Shown here piece after piece: positions 40,345-49,536 of a stretch of 64,000 nucleotides of DNA. Numbering within the stretch: position 1 is the stretch's first letter; every line of letters starts with the position of its first letter. A program made the translations under genes and the position numbers. Source of the DNA: Hyphomicrobiales bacterium (lineage in GTDB: Bacteria > Pseudomonadota > Alphaproteobacteria > Rhizobiales > Rhizobiaceae); NCBI GenBank assembly GCA_900472295.1, contig UCIA01000009.1:104498-168497 (forward strand), written 5' to 3'. Below the pieces are notes generated by a model. It saw only the letters and a list, made by a program, of their open reading frames with translations, searched no databases and had not been told where the DNA came from.

Positions 40345-41430
40345 TCAGCCGGCCATGAGCCCGGCCGCACCGCGGCGCCAATAGGCGGCCGCCAGCGTCT
40401 CGCCGCGGCCCAGCCCCATGGTGTCGCGCCAGTGCTCGCGCACGCTTTTCGCTGCAGCCGCCTCGGCAGCGAACCAGCCGAAGGCCGAGCCGTCTTGCGG
40501 CCACGCCACCGAGCGGACGGCCTCGGCCAGCAGCCTGTCCTCGCCGGCCGGCACACCGTCCCTTGTCAGCCAGTGCAACTCGATGCCGGTGGCGTTGGCG
40601 ATCTCCTGTCTTTCGCCGTCATTGGCGATTTCGACGAAGGCAACCCCTCTGGTTTGCCTGGGCAGCGTTTCGAGAAGCCGGGCCAGCGCCGGCAGGCCGG
40701 TTTCGTCGGCGCCCATGACATACCAATCCGCCTGCCGCACCGGGCGACCGACCGGTCCCATGATGCCGAGCTTCATGCCTGGTGCCGCCTGCATGGCCCA
40801 GGCGGAGCCGACGCTTTCGCCGGGATGGACGAGAAAGTCGACATCGATGATGCCTTCGGCCACGTCGAGCTTGCGGATGGTGTAGACGCGCGCCACCGGG
40901 CGCCGGTCATCGGCCGGCCACACCGGCAGGCCATTGCCGCCGAGCACCGGCCAGAGCGGGTCAGGCACATCCCTGGTCGGGAACAGCATGCGGATATGCA
41001 TACCACCGAATTTGGCGAAGCGGCTGAGATCCTCGCCGGCGAAGCGGATGCGGCGCATATGTGGGGTGAGGTCGCGGATATCGGTCACCACCATTTCGCG
41101 GAACTGGGCGAGGCGGGTTTCTTCCGCGAGATCGCCGGTCCAGACGATCTCGGGACTTTCCTCCCTGGCGTAGACTTCGACGGCGGTCGCAAGCAGGTCC
41201 TTGATGCGGGCCAGCCCGTCGCGATCGGCGGCGTTGGCCCGCATCACCAGTCTTTCCATGTCGACGGAGGCGTCGCCGAAGGCGAAGCGGAAGTCGATGC
41301 GCTGGCCGTGCTGTGAAGCATCGGCCTCGAAGCTCCGCAGCCTGTCGGCGATGCTGCCCATGTAGTCCGGCAGCCGTCGCAGGTTGAGCCTTGCTTCGCA
41401 GGCCAGTTCGCGCATCGATGCTTCGCTCAT
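40345..41430 (-). CDS. DUF2218-siderophore-interacting protein fusion (ferric reductase)
   Basis: 361 residues. About residues 1-95 form a DUF2218-like domain; the rest is a siderophore-interacting protein with an FAD-binding barrel (RVYTIRKLD, DVDFLVHPGESVGSAWAM) and an NAD(P)H domain (WYVMGADETGLPALARLLE). Such proteins reduce Fe(III) released from siderophores or act in heme-iron handling in the cytoplasm. It starts two bases after the TonB receptor gene stop, so the two form an operon. Confidence 0.88.
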   Translation of the reverse strand: MSEASMRELACEARLNLRRLPDYMGSIADRLRSFEADASQHGQRIDFRFAFGDASVDMERLVMRANAADRDGLARIKDLLATAVEVYAREESPEIVWTGDLAEETRLAQFREMVVTDIRDLTPHMRRIRFAGEDLSRFAKFGGMHIRMLFPTRDVPDPLWPVLGGNGLPVWPADDRRPVARVYTIRKLDVAEGIIDVDFLVHPGESVGSAWAMQAAPGMKLGIMGPVGRPVRQADWYVMGADETGLPALARLLETLPRQTRGVAFVEIANDGERQEIANATGIELHWLTRDGVPAGEDRLLAEAVRSVAWPQDGSAFGWFAAEAAAAKSVREHWRDTMGLGRGETLAAAYWRRGAAGLMAG

Positions 41431-41432
41431 TT

Positions 41433-43550
41433 CTATCCTCCGATCCTGCCGGTGAGAGCGACCTTGAAGGTGCGGCCCCTGCCTTGTTCGGTTGCCGCCG
41501 TCGTCGACCATGCGCTTTGCGGATCGGTGTAGGCGGTGTTGAAAACGTTATCGACGCCGAAATCGAGCCTGGCATTGTCGTTGATCTGCCAGTTGGCAAA
41601 GACGTTGACCAGTTCGAAGCCGTCATTGACGACCGGCGGGGCGTTTGGGTTGGTGCGGCTGGTGCGGGTGATCTCGCCGATGTTGAGATATTGCGCGCCG
41701 ACGGTGAGCTGGTCTTCCAGCATGCGGAAGCCAATAGTGGCCGAGAAGCGGTCGAGCGGCGTGTTGTTCAGCACCTGGCCGGAATAGACGCCGCTGACGA
41801 TCTTGGCGTCGATCAGGGCGCCGGTGAGGTTCACGAAACCCCAGCCATAGTCGTAGACCATTTCAGCTTCGACGCCCTTTAGGCGCGCGTCGCCGATGTT
41901 GATTGCGGTGCGCGGCAGGACGGTGAGGTCAACGTCGATGTAGTCCTCAACATCGGTGTGGAAGACGTTGAGCTTGGCGCGCAGCCGGTCGCCCGCTGTC
42001 AGCACGTCGTCGTACTTCAAATTGATACCGGCTTCCCAGTTTTTGGCGGTCTCCGGCTGCAATAACAAATTGGGCCGGTAGGTGTCGCCGCCGCCATGGG
42101 CGCCGCCGCCGCGGAAGACATCCTGCAGGCCGGGCGCGCGATAACCTTCAGAATAGGTGCCATAGAGTTGGAAGCCTTCGAAAGGCGTCACACCGACGGT
42201 GAGACGAGGCGACCAGCGGTCGCCGGAGATAGACGCCGGCTGCGGTGGCACGGTGCGGGTTTCGCCGTCGAGTTGGTAACCGTCATAGCGCATGGCGGCG
42301 ATAAGCAGCAGCCAGTTTTCGTAGTCGCCCTGCCATTGCAGGAAACCGCCATAGCCCTGCTGCTCACCGGCGCCGAAATGCGCGGCCTCCGAGGAGGCTT
42401 CCAGATAGTAGTAGTCGAGCCCGTAGGTCAGCGTGTGCGCCATGCCCCAGGCATCGAAGCGCGAGGAGTTCTTCACGTTGAAGCCCGATGTGGCGACGTC
42501 ATAGAAGCGGAAATTGCCGATCGCCGAGATGGGCCAGACCTGCGTCTGCTCGGCGCGGGTGCGATTGTGATAGGCATTGGCGCTGAAGTCGATCAGCTGG
42601 TTGTCGTCCGGCTTCCAGGTATAGGCCGCGGTGTAGGTCTGGTTGGTGGTGTTGGTGTCGTAACGGCTCAGCGTCGGCGAGGTCGAGCCGCTGGAGCCGG
42701 TGATCTGGTCGTTATAGCGCTGCAGGATGACGCCGAGCTTCAGCTCGTGGCCGTCGGCCGGCCGCAGCGTCGTTTTGAGATAGCCGCTGGTCACGCGCTC
42801 GCCGGTCCAGGGCACGGTGTCGCCGTTGCCGTCGGAGTAGCTGTCGCGGTCGCGGTAGATCAGATTGCCGATGATGTCGGCATCGTCGCTGAAGCGATAG
42901 GCGCCGGTGGTGCTGGTGGTGAAGCCTTCGCCATTGTCCTCATAGCCGAGCTTTTCGCTAAGCGCCCAACGCTCCTGCGGCTTGAGGAAATCGCCGGCGT
43001 CCTTGGTCTCGAAGGACACGACGCCGCCAATGCCGCCCGAACCATAGGCGTTGGACACCGGGCCACGAATGACGGTCGCCTCCTTGATCAGGTCGGGCTC
43101 GACATAGAACGAGCCGGAGCCATGGCCGACGCGCCAGTAATCCTGGCGGGCGCCGTCGAGCGTCACCACCACGCGGCCATACTGCTCCAGGCCGCGAATG
43201 TTGATGGCGGTCGCCGGATCGTCGCCGTTCATAGAGGCTGCGACGCCGGGTGTGGTGCGGAAGATGTCGGCGGCGGTGTCGGGCTGGATGCGGTCGAGTT
43301 CGTCCTGATCGACCGCACTGATGGCGGCCATCGAGTCGATGACGGCGGTCTTGATCATCGTTGCCGAGATGGTGATGACGTCGAGCATGGTCACCGGCTC
43401 GTTCTTTGCCGCCGGCGCCAGGCGGCCGGTCTTGGCGGCGGCGCCTGTCTTGTCCTGCGCCTGCGCGGCGGTGGGCGACGCGGCACAGAGGCCGAGCACA
43501 AAGGCGAGCGCGGTGCTCGCCATCAAAGTTCTGTTGCGTGTCGATGTCAT
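41433..43550 (-). CDS. TonB-dependent heme/hemoglobin receptor
   Basis: Outer-membrane receptor, 705 residues, signal peptide cleaved near AQAQ (about residue 31), plug domain (about 55-170, IRGLEQYGRVVVTLDGARQ) and a 22-strand barrel ending in an aromatic-poor but beta-like tail. A YRAP box and a downstream YRPNLLLQPE box with a His between them match the FRAP/NPNL heme-receptor signature (as in ShmR/HmuR). Promoter region holds a TGA-N9-TCA iron box. The ATG at 43550 fits the signal peptide. Confidence 0.88.
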   Translation of the reverse strand: MTSTRNRTLMASTALAFVLGLCAASPTAAQAQDKTGAAAKTGRLAPAAKNEPVTMLDVITISATMIKTAVIDSMAAISAVDQDELDRIQPDTAADIFRTTPGVAASMNGDDPATAINIRGLEQYGRVVVTLDGARQDYWRVGHGSGSFYVEPDLIKEATVIRGPVSNAYGSGGIGGVVSFETKDAGDFLKPQERWALSEKLGYEDNGEGFTTSTTGAYRFSDDADIIGNLIYRDRDSYSDGNGDTVPWTGERVTSGYLKTTLRPADGHELKLGVILQRYNDQITGSSGSTSPTLSRYDTNTTNQTYTAAYTWKPDDNQLIDFSANAYHNRTRAEQTQVWPISAIGNFRFYDVATSGFNVKNSSRFDAWGMAHTLTYGLDYYYLEASSEAAHFGAGEQQGYGGFLQWQGDYENWLLLIAAMRYDGYQLDGETRTVPPQPASISGDRWSPRLTVGVTPFEGFQLYGTYSEGYRAPGLQDVFRGGGAHGGGDTYRPNLLLQPETAKNWEAGINLKYDDVLTAGDRLRAKLNVFHTDVEDYIDVDLTVLPRTAINIGDARLKGVEAEMVYDYGWGFVNLTGALIDAKIVSGVYSGQVLNNTPLDRFSATIGFRMLEDQLTVGAQYLNIGEITRTSRTNPNAPPVVNDGFELVNVFANWQINDNARLDFGVDNVFNTAYTDPQSAWSTTAATEQGRGRTFKVALTGRIGG

Positions 43551-43659
43551 GCAGCCCCCAGGCAAAAGCAAAAGTGCTGGCGGCGGCTGAGAGGCGCTGG
43601 CTGGCATGGATGAAAAAACACTCGACGGCGGGTCGAGGCAGCAATCACATATTAAAACT

Positions 43660-43674
43660 TGATGACACGAGTCA
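43660..43674. promoter_or_regulatory. Iron-responsive operator (RirA-type)
   Basis: TTGA-N9-TCAA (core TGA 43660-43662, TCA 43672-43674) fits the IRO motif TGA-N9-TCA bound by RirA in rhizobia. It lies in the 182-bp space between the divergent heme receptor and hmuT genes and could control both. Confidence 0.65.
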
Positions 43675-43732
43675 ACTTTAAATTTACACATCCGGCTTGC
43701 ATGAACGAGATCTTGACATGGGAGTACGAGGG

Positions 43733-44677
43733 ATGATCGACGGCAGGCGAGGGCTGATGGGTTGGCTGCCGCAGGGCAGGATTGCGGCGGTGATCATTCT
43801 TGCATTGTCGGTCCTGGCGCCGTCCTGCGGTTTCAAAGCACTTGCCGCCGACACCGTGATCGACGCGCTCGGACGAACGGTCGTGCCGGGCGCGGCAAGC
43901 AGGATTCTGACGGTCGGTTCCGATGTCACCGAAATCGTCGACGCGCTGGGCGCCGGCGCGCGCATCGTCGCTGTCGACCGCGGCAGTAAGTATCCTGCCT
44001 CGATGGCGCAGAAGCCGAATGTCGGCTACCGGCGCCAGCTCGCCGTCGAGGGCCTGCTTGCGCTCCGTCCCGATCTGATCCTGTTGGCAGAGGATAGCGG
44101 GCCGCCGGAAGCGCTGGATGTGCTGAAGTCGCTGGCGATCCCGGTCGTCTTCATCCCGCAGGACAACAGCCCGCACGGCATAGCGCGCAAGATCAGCCTC
44201 ATCGCGGCCTCGCTTGACGCGGAAGACAAGGGCAAGGCGGTGTCGGGGGAGGTGCTCGCGGCGTTCCAGGCAGCGGCCGATCTCGCGTCGAAGATACCGC
44301 CCGAGCGCCGCAAGAAAGTGGTGTTCTTCCATGGCCTGGTGAAACTCAGCGCCGCCGGCGCCGGCACCTCGGCTGACGCCATCATCCGATATGCCGGTGG
44401 CCTCAACCCGATGGATGTGGTGCAGGGTTATAAGCCCGCCTCGGAGGAAAAGCTGATCGAAATGGCGCCTGACGTCATCCTGATGATGGGCGACGGCAAG
44501 GGCGGACCGACGCCCGAGCAGGTGTTCGGCAATCGCGCGCTGGCGGCAACGCCGGCGGCGGCCAACAAGGCGCTGATCGTGCTCGACGGCGCCTATATGA
44601 TTGGCTTCGGCCCGCGCACCGCCGACGCTATTCGCGATCTCTCGAAGGCGCTCTACCCCGAGATTGCAAACGACTAG
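43733..44677 (+). CDS. hmuT: Hemin ABC transporter substrate-binding protein
   Basis: Periplasmic binding protein of the TroA/BtuF fold, 314 residues. A membrane-spanning signal (about 15-40) is followed by DTVIDALGRTVVPGAASRILTVG, and the C-terminal MIGFGPRTADAIRDL ending is typical of HmuT. It should deliver heme to HmuUV. ATG at 43733 has GGGAG eight bases upstream. hmuU and hmuV do not follow in this window; the next gene is an unrelated GntR regulator. Confidence 0.85.
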   Translation: MIDGRRGLMGWLPQGRIAAVIILALSVLAPSCGFKALAADTVIDALGRTVVPGAASRILTVGSDVTEIVDALGAGARIVAVDRGSKYPASMAQKPNVGYRRQLAVEGLLALRPDLILLAEDSGPPEALDVLKSLAIPVVFIPQDNSPHGIARKISLIAASLDAEDKGKAVSGEVLAAFQAAADLASKIPPERRKKVVFFHGLVKLSAAGAGTSADAIIRYAGGLNPMDVVQGYKPASEEKLIEMAPDVILMMGDGKGGPTPEQVFGNRALAATPAAANKALIVLDGAYMIGFGPRTADAIRDLSKALYPEIAND

Positions 44678-44733
44678 CGGCAGGTCGAAGGGTCGAGGCA
44701 GCGTAGCGATTGACGGGGAAATCAAAATCCAAT

Positions 44734-44766
44734 ATTGAACAGGACTATACAGGTCTATTGAACAGG
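44734..44766. promoter_or_regulatory. Direct-repeat operator candidate for GntR regulator
   Basis: Two copies of ATTGAACAGG (44734-44743 and 44757-44766), 23 bases apart, bracket GACTATACAGGTC. The second copy overlaps the probable ribosome-binding site of the GntR gene. The pattern suggests autorepression. Confidence 0.5.
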
Positions 44767-44773
44767 TACCCAT

Positions 44774-45499
44774 ATGAAGCGGCGCGCGGTTCAACTGTCT
44801 CCCGGCACGGGCAAGCCCGAGCAGATCGCCACCGTTCTCGAACATGAAATCCGCTCCGGCGTGCTCGGCTTCGGTGACCGCCTGCAAAGCGAGAACGAAC
44901 TTGTCCAACGCTTTTCCGTCAGCCGCAACACGGTCCGCAAGGGCCTCGAGGAACTGTCCAGCCGTGGACTGATCACCACCAAGGTCGGCATTGGCTCGTT
45001 CGTCACTTTCGACGGCAAGCCGGTCGACGACGCCATCGGCTGGTCGCGGGCGCTGGCCGATGCCGGCGCCAATGCCGAGACGCGGACGCTGCGGCTGGAA
45101 GTGATCGAGGATGCCGATCTCGCCGTGCTGCTTGGCATCGAAAGCCCGTTCTTCATCGCTGTCGACCGGGTGCGCACCAATGCCAGCGACGGCCATGCCA
45201 TCTCCATCGAGCGCAGCCGCCTGCCGCTGTCGCCCGAACTGGAGGACGTGCCGCTGCGCGGTCTGCGCGAAGGTTCGCTGCACCAGACGTTGCGCGCCGC
45301 CGGTCTCATTCCCGACCATGGCGAGGAGTGGGTCGGCATCGAGATGCTCAACGCCGAAGACGCCGCCATTCTCGGCTGCTCGCAAGGCACGCCCTTCCTG
45401 CGTGGGCGCCGGCTGACGCGTGCGGCCGACGATCGGCCGATCGAATATGTCACCAGCCTGCTCAACCCGGCGCATTTCGCGCTGCATATGAGGTTTTGA
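44774..45499 (+). CDS. GntR-family regulator with UTRA domain (YegW-like)
   Basis: Regulator of 241 residues: GntR winged helix (about 13-80, SENELVQRFSVSRNTVRKGL) and UTRA ligand-binding domain (about 95-238). UTRA regulators sense sugars, amino acids or phosphorylated intermediates. It sits directly upstream of an ADP-ribosylglycohydrolase and a PfkB kinase, the same trio as E. coli yegW-yegU-yegV, and probably represses the long downstream operon. Inducer unknown. Confidence 0.87.
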   Translation: MKRRAVQLSPGTGKPEQIATVLEHEIRSGVLGFGDRLQSENELVQRFSVSRNTVRKGLEELSSRGLITTKVGIGSFVTFDGKPVDDAIGWSRALADAGANAETRTLRLEVIEDADLAVLLGIESPFFIAVDRVRTNASDGHAISIERSRLPLSPELEDVPLRGLREGSLHQTLRAAGLIPDHGEEWVGIEMLNAEDAAILGCSQGTPFLRGRRLTRAADDRPIEYVTSLLNPAHFALHMRF

Positions 45500-45502
45500 G
45501 CG

Positions 45503-46537
45503 ATGCCAAACAGCACCAACGCCATTCTCGATCGCGCCATGGGCGCACTTGTCGGCGGGGCGCTGGGCGATGCGCTGGGCATGCCGACGCAGCTTCTGTC
45601 GCCGGCCCGCATTGCCGAACTCTACGGCCATGTCGAGGATTTCGTTGCGCCCTTCGCCGACCATCCGGTGTCGAAGGGGCTCGTGGCCGGCACCATCACC
45701 GACGACACCGAACAGGCGCTGCTGCTTGGTCGTATCCTGGTCGAGTCCGGTGACCGCTTCGACCATGCGCGCTGGGTCAATGCGCTGCTCGACTGGGAGC
45801 GCGAGGTCAAGGCGCGCGGCAGCTATGATCTGCTGGGGCCGTCCACCAAGCGCGCCATCGACGCCATCAATGACGGCGTGCCGGCGGAAGAGGCGGGAAG
45901 CCGCGGCGACACCAATGGCGCGGCCATGCGCATTGCGCCGGTCGGCATCATGATGCCGCTGGAGCCGCTCGATGCTTTTGTCGCCAAGGTGGCGGAGACC
46001 TGCCGGGCCACGCACAACACCTCGATCGCCATTGCTTCGGCCGCTGCCGTCGCCGCCGCCGTCAGCCGTGGCCTTGCCGGTGGCGACTGGCGCACTGCTT
46101 CCGAAAGCGCCGTCGCGGCGGCAAGGCGCGGCGCCAAGCTCGGGCACTGGGTTACCGGCGGCGACATCGCCACACGCATCGTCTGGGCGCAGGAGCTTGT
46201 GCGCGGCAAGACGATGAAGGACGCCATCGGGCTTATCACCGATCTCGTCGGCACCGGCGTCGCCAGCCAGGAATCGGTTCCTGCTGCCTTTGCGGTGCTT
46301 GAAGTCGCCAATGGCGACCCCTGGCAAGCGGCCGTCATCAGCGCCAATCTCGGCGGCGACACCGACACGATCGGCGCGATTGCCTCGGGCATGGCCGGCG
46401 CCTGCGTCGGCTTTTCCAGGCTGCCGCAACAGCACATCTCAAGGCTCGTCGGCATCGACATCGCCGAGGTGCGCGCGCTTGCCGAAGACCTTGTCGCGGC
46501 ACGGTCGGCAAAGGCAAGCAAGGATGCCGCGGCATGA
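45503..46537 (+). CDS. ADP-ribosylglycohydrolase family protein (YegU-like)
   Basis: Protein of 344 residues with the all-helical dinuclear-Mg fold of the ARH/DraG family. Metal-binding motifs are ITDDTEQALLLG (65-76), RGDTNGAAMRI and NLGGDTDTIGAIASG (about 288). Family members hydrolyse N- or O-glycosidic bonds of ADP-ribosylated compounds. In a transporter-kinase operon it more likely releases a ribosyl or sugar moiety from a small imported glycoside; that is inference. GAGG precedes the ATG; four-base overlap with the kinase gene. Confidence 0.87.
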   Translation: MPNSTNAILDRAMGALVGGALGDALGMPTQLLSPARIAELYGHVEDFVAPFADHPVSKGLVAGTITDDTEQALLLGRILVESGDRFDHARWVNALLDWEREVKARGSYDLLGPSTKRAIDAINDGVPAEEAGSRGDTNGAAMRIAPVGIMMPLEPLDAFVAKVAETCRATHNTSIAIASAAAVAAAVSRGLAGGDWRTASESAVAAARRGAKLGHWVTGGDIATRIVWAQELVRGKTMKDAIGLITDLVGTGVASQESVPAAFAVLEVANGDPWQAAVISANLGGDTDTIGAIASGMAGACVGFSRLPQQHISRLVGIDIAEVRALAEDLVAARSAKASKDAAA

Positions 46538-47502
46538 GCGGGCGTCTGGTCCATATCGGCAGTGCGGTGGTCGACTATGTCTACCGCATCGATGCCTTGC
46601 CGGCGCCGGGCAGCGAGAAGACGGCGTCGAGCTTCGCCCAGGTCGCCGGCGGCGGCTTCAACATGATGGTCGCGGCCAGCCGCACCGGCATGACAGTTGT
46701 CTTCGGCGGCCAGCTCGGCAGCGGACCGAATGGCGATTTTTTGCGCGCGGCGTTCGCGCGTGAGGGCATCGAAACAGTGACGCCGCCATCGCCGGTCATG
46801 GACAGCGGCAATTGCGTCGCCATGATATCGAGCGATGCCGAGCGCACCTTCGTCTCATGGCCGGGCGCGGAGAGCATTCTCAGCCTGGACATGATGGCGC
46901 CCGTTGTCGTTTCGTCCGGCGACTGGGTGTTCACCTCCGGCTATACGCTGAGCTATCCCGGCAGCCGCGATACGCTGACCGACTGGAGCGAAGCGTTGCC
47001 GGCGAACATTCCTTTCGTCTTCGATCCGACGCCCATCATAGCGGACATTCCGCGCCCCATCTTGGCCAGAGTGCTTGCCCGCACGACATGGCTGAGCTGC
47101 AACACGACGGAAGCGGCGGAGATTGCCGGGCAGGGCGATGTCGAGACACTGGCCGTTCGGCTGCTCGCCGATCATTGTCCGATGGCCCACGGCGTCGTCA
47201 TCCGCGCCGGCGCGAAAGGCTGCTTCTTGCGGCTGGCCAGTGGCGAGACGCGGAGCATTGCGGGCTTCAAGGTCGATGCCATCGATACCAATGGCGCCGG
47301 CGACACCCATATCGGCGCTTTCGTCAGTGCACTGTCGCGCGGCGTGCTTCCCTTCGAGGCGGCGCGCTACGCCAATGCGGCGGCCGCGCTTTCAGTGACC
47401 CGCCATGGCGGGTCGTCGGCGCCGACCGACAGCGAGATCCAGACTTTCCTGAGCCAGGCGGGCGCGCCGAGCCAGCACCAGAAGGCCCATCAGACAGCCT
47501 GA
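46534..47502 (+). CDS. PfkB-family carbohydrate kinase (YegV-like)
   Basis: Ribokinase-fold kinase, 322 residues. N-terminal GG motif region (VAGGGFNMMVAASRTG) and the C-terminal catalytic DTNGAGDTHIGAF with the Asp base are intact. The substrate may be the sugar or nucleoside released by the preceding hydrolase. It overlaps that gene by four bases and is followed within 37 bases by the importer genes. Confidence 0.88.
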   Translation: MSGRLVHIGSAVVDYVYRIDALPAPGSEKTASSFAQVAGGGFNMMVAASRTGMTVVFGGQLGSGPNGDFLRAAFAREGIETVTPPSPVMDSGNCVAMISSDAERTFVSWPGAESILSLDMMAPVVVSSGDWVFTSGYTLSYPGSRDTLTDWSEALPANIPFVFDPTPIIADIPRPILARVLARTTWLSCNTTEAAEIAGQGDVETLAVRLLADHCPMAHGVVIRAGAKGCFLRLASGETRSIAGFKVDAIDTNGAGDTHIGAFVSALSRGVLPFEAARYANAAAALSVTRHGGSSAPTDSEIQTFLSQAGAPSQHQKAHQTA

Positions 47503-47538
47503 CCCGCCAAGCGGGCAAACACAAAGAGAGGAACCGAC

Positions 47539-48600
47539 ATGCGCATGCCAAGACTGACTGCCCTCTTGACGGCAACCGCCGTCTTCACCACCGCGCTCAC
47601 GCTGGCGGCAAACGCCGCTGAAGTGCATGTGCTCAACTGGAAAGGTTATGGCGCCGACGAGCCGTGGGCCGTCGAAGCCTTCGAGAAGGCGACCGGCAAC
47701 AAGGTCGTCAACGACTTCTTCAATTCCGAACAGGAAATGCTGACCAAGATCCGGACCAATCCCGGCCTCTACGACGTGGTCATGATCAACGCTGCCTTCA
47801 ACGACCAGGCGATGGCCGAAAAGCTGATCCAGCCGATCGATACTTCCAAGCTTTCGAACTATGCCGACATCAGCAAGGACAAGGCGAGCTCGCCGATGCT
47901 CGCCCATGACGGCAAGGTCTATGGCGTGCCATGGGTGTGGGGGCTGACGGCGCTCGCCATCAACGAAAAGTCCTTCGACAAGCCGCCGACCTCGATCGCG
48001 GAGATGTGGGACCCGGCGCATAAGGGCCGCGTCGTCATTCGCGACGATGCTGTCGAAGCGGTACAGTTCGGCGCCATCGCCACCGGCCAGAACATCAACG
48101 ACATCAAGGATATGGACGCGGTCAAGACCAAGCTGACCTCGCTGATGCCGCAGATCAAGACGTTCTGGAGCTCGGAGAACGACTGGAACCAGATGGTCGC
48201 CTCCAACCAGATCGATATCGGGACCTACTGGAGCGGCTCGGCCGACCGCGCCAAGACCCACTTCAAGCTGCCGGTTTCGCTGGTCGTGCCGCAGGAGGGC
48301 GCCGTTGCCTGGCTCGATGCCTTCTCGATCCCGGTGGGCTCGAAGAACGTTGAAGGCGCGCAGGCTTTCATCAACTGGATGATCGATCCGAAATTTTACG
48401 TCGAATGGGTCACCAAGGTCGGCGCACCGGTCTCGGCCAACACCAAGGCGGTCGATGCGCTGCCCGAGGATTCCTTCAACCGCAAGGTGATGGGCGATCC
48501 TGAAGTCGCCAAGCGCATCCAGTTCCAGGCGCCGATCACCGACGCGCAGCGCGAGGCCTATCTGGCGCTGTGGCAGCAGCTCAAGGTCGACGTGAAGTAA
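47539..48600 (+). CDS. ABC substrate-binding protein, PotD type
   Basis: Periplasmic binding protein of 353 residues with a signal peptide cleaved near ANA-AEV (about residue 26). The mature N-terminus (EVHVLNWKGYG) and WGLTALAINEKSFDKPPTSIAEMWDP belong to the spermidine/putrescine-binding family 1/PotD group. In this group the ligand can also be an opine, phosphonate or other cation. Given the surrounding hydrolase and kinase, the ligand here may not be a polyamine. AGAGAGG precedes the ATG. Confidence 0.88.
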   Translation: MRMPRLTALLTATAVFTTALTLAANAAEVHVLNWKGYGADEPWAVEAFEKATGNKVVNDFFNSEQEMLTKIRTNPGLYDVVMINAAFNDQAMAEKLIQPIDTSKLSNYADISKDKASSPMLAHDGKVYGVPWVWGLTALAINEKSFDKPPTSIAEMWDPAHKGRVVIRDDAVEAVQFGAIATGQNINDIKDMDAVKTKLTSLMPQIKTFWSSENDWNQMVASNQIDIGTYWSGSADRAKTHFKLPVSLVVPQEGAVAWLDAFSIPVGSKNVEGAQAFINWMIDPKFYVEWVTKVGAPVSANTKAVDALPEDSFNRKVMGDPEVAKRIQFQAPITDAQREAYLALWQQLKVDVK

Positions 48601-48614
48601 GTTTCATGTCCTGA

Positions 48615-48639
48615 CCAGCCGGCGGTTCGCGCCGGCTGG
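48615..48639 (+). terminator. Intra-operon hairpin after binding-protein gene
   Basis: Perfect ten-base arms CCAGCCGGCG (48615-48624) and CGCCGGCTGG (48630-48639) around GTTCG, 14 bases after the binding-protein stop. No T-run. Same position as hairpins after two other binding-protein genes in the window. Confidence 0.6.
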
Positions 48640-48666
48640 CCCTTCAACCCTGGGGAGGAGGGTATC

Positions 48667-49536
48667 ATGGCAGTACAGGGTGCGGTCGCGTCGCGCAGTG
48701 GGCTGAGATCGGCCCTGCCGCTGCTGGCGCCGGCCTATCTGTGGCTGACGGTGGCGATCTTCCTGCCGCTCTCGGCCATGGTCTTCTTCTCCTTCATGAC
48801 CGACCTGCCGCTGTCGGGAAAGCCGTGGGAATTCACCCTCGGCAACTACGCCGCCTTCTTCTCACAAAGCCTGTATCTCACGCTGCTGCTGGCTTCGCTG
48901 CGGCTTGGCCTCGAAGTGACGCTGTGGTGCGTCGTCATCGGCTATCCCGCCGCCTATGTGCTGGCCAAGGTGCTGAAGGGCCGCAGCCGCGAGGCGATCT
49001 TCCTGCTGGTCATCCTGCCATTCTGGTCGAATGGGCTGGTGCGCATCTTCTCCTGGGCGATGGTGCTGCGCGAGGGCGGCATCCTTGACACGGCGCTCAA
49101 CGCCGTGCTGCCGTTCAAGATCAACATCGACCTGATGTATTCCTACCCCGCCGTCATCATCGGCCTGGTGCACTCCTACGTGCCGTATATGGTGCTGACC
49201 TGCTATCTCACGCTGCAAGCGATCGACGACTCGCTGATCGAGGCCGGGCGCTCTCTCGGCGCCTCGCGGCTGCAGGTGCTGAAGCGAGTGATCATCCCGC
49301 TGTCGATGCCCGGCCTGGTGGCGGGTGCGGCGCTGATCTTCGTGCCGGTCGTCGGTTCCTTCATGGAGCCGCGCATTCTCGGAGGCCGCACCGGTACCTT
49401 CTACGGCACGGTGATCGAGGACCAGTTTGTCGCCGTCTTCAACTGGCCGCTGGGGGCGGCTTTGTCCTTCATCCTGCTGGCGGTGGTGCTGGTTATCCTG
49501 GCGGTTGCCTCGCCGGTGCTGAAGAGGGCCGCGTGA
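48667..49536 (+). CDS. ABC permease, PotB type
   Basis: Permease of 289 residues with about six membrane segments. The coupling loop EAGRSLGASRLQVLKRVIIPLSMPG is typical of PotB. The ATG has a strong GGGGAGGAGG upstream. Forms the channel with the next gene, which overlaps its end. Confidence 0.9.
   Translation: MAVQGAVASRSGLRSALPLLAPAYLWLTVAIFLPLSAMVFFSFMTDLPLSGKPWEFTLGNYAAFFSQSLYLTLLLASLRLGLEVTLWCVVIGYPAAYVLAKVLKGRSREAIFLLVILPFWSNGLVRIFSWAMVLREGGILDTALNAVLPFKINIDLMYSYPAVIIGLVHSYVPYMVLTCYLTLQAIDDSLIEAGRSLGASRLQVLKRVIIPLSMPGLVAGAALIFVPVVGSFMEPRILGGRTGTFYGTVIEDQFVAVFNWPLGAALSFILLAVVLVILAVASPVLKRAA

Noticed and set aside
43652..46435. Very long open frame (about 927 codons) on the minus strand
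   Set aside because: It lies opposite hmuT, the GntR gene and the ADP-ribosylglycohydrolase gene, which have clear families, ribosome-binding sites and coupling. Its own translation is low-complexity His/Asp/Arg/Gln-rich, typical antisense of high-GC genes.
46534..47502. Ribokinase of a ribose operon
   Set aside because: No RbsABC or RbsR-type gene is adjacent; the regulator is GntR/UTRA and the importer PotDBCA-type, so a named ribokinase is not supported.
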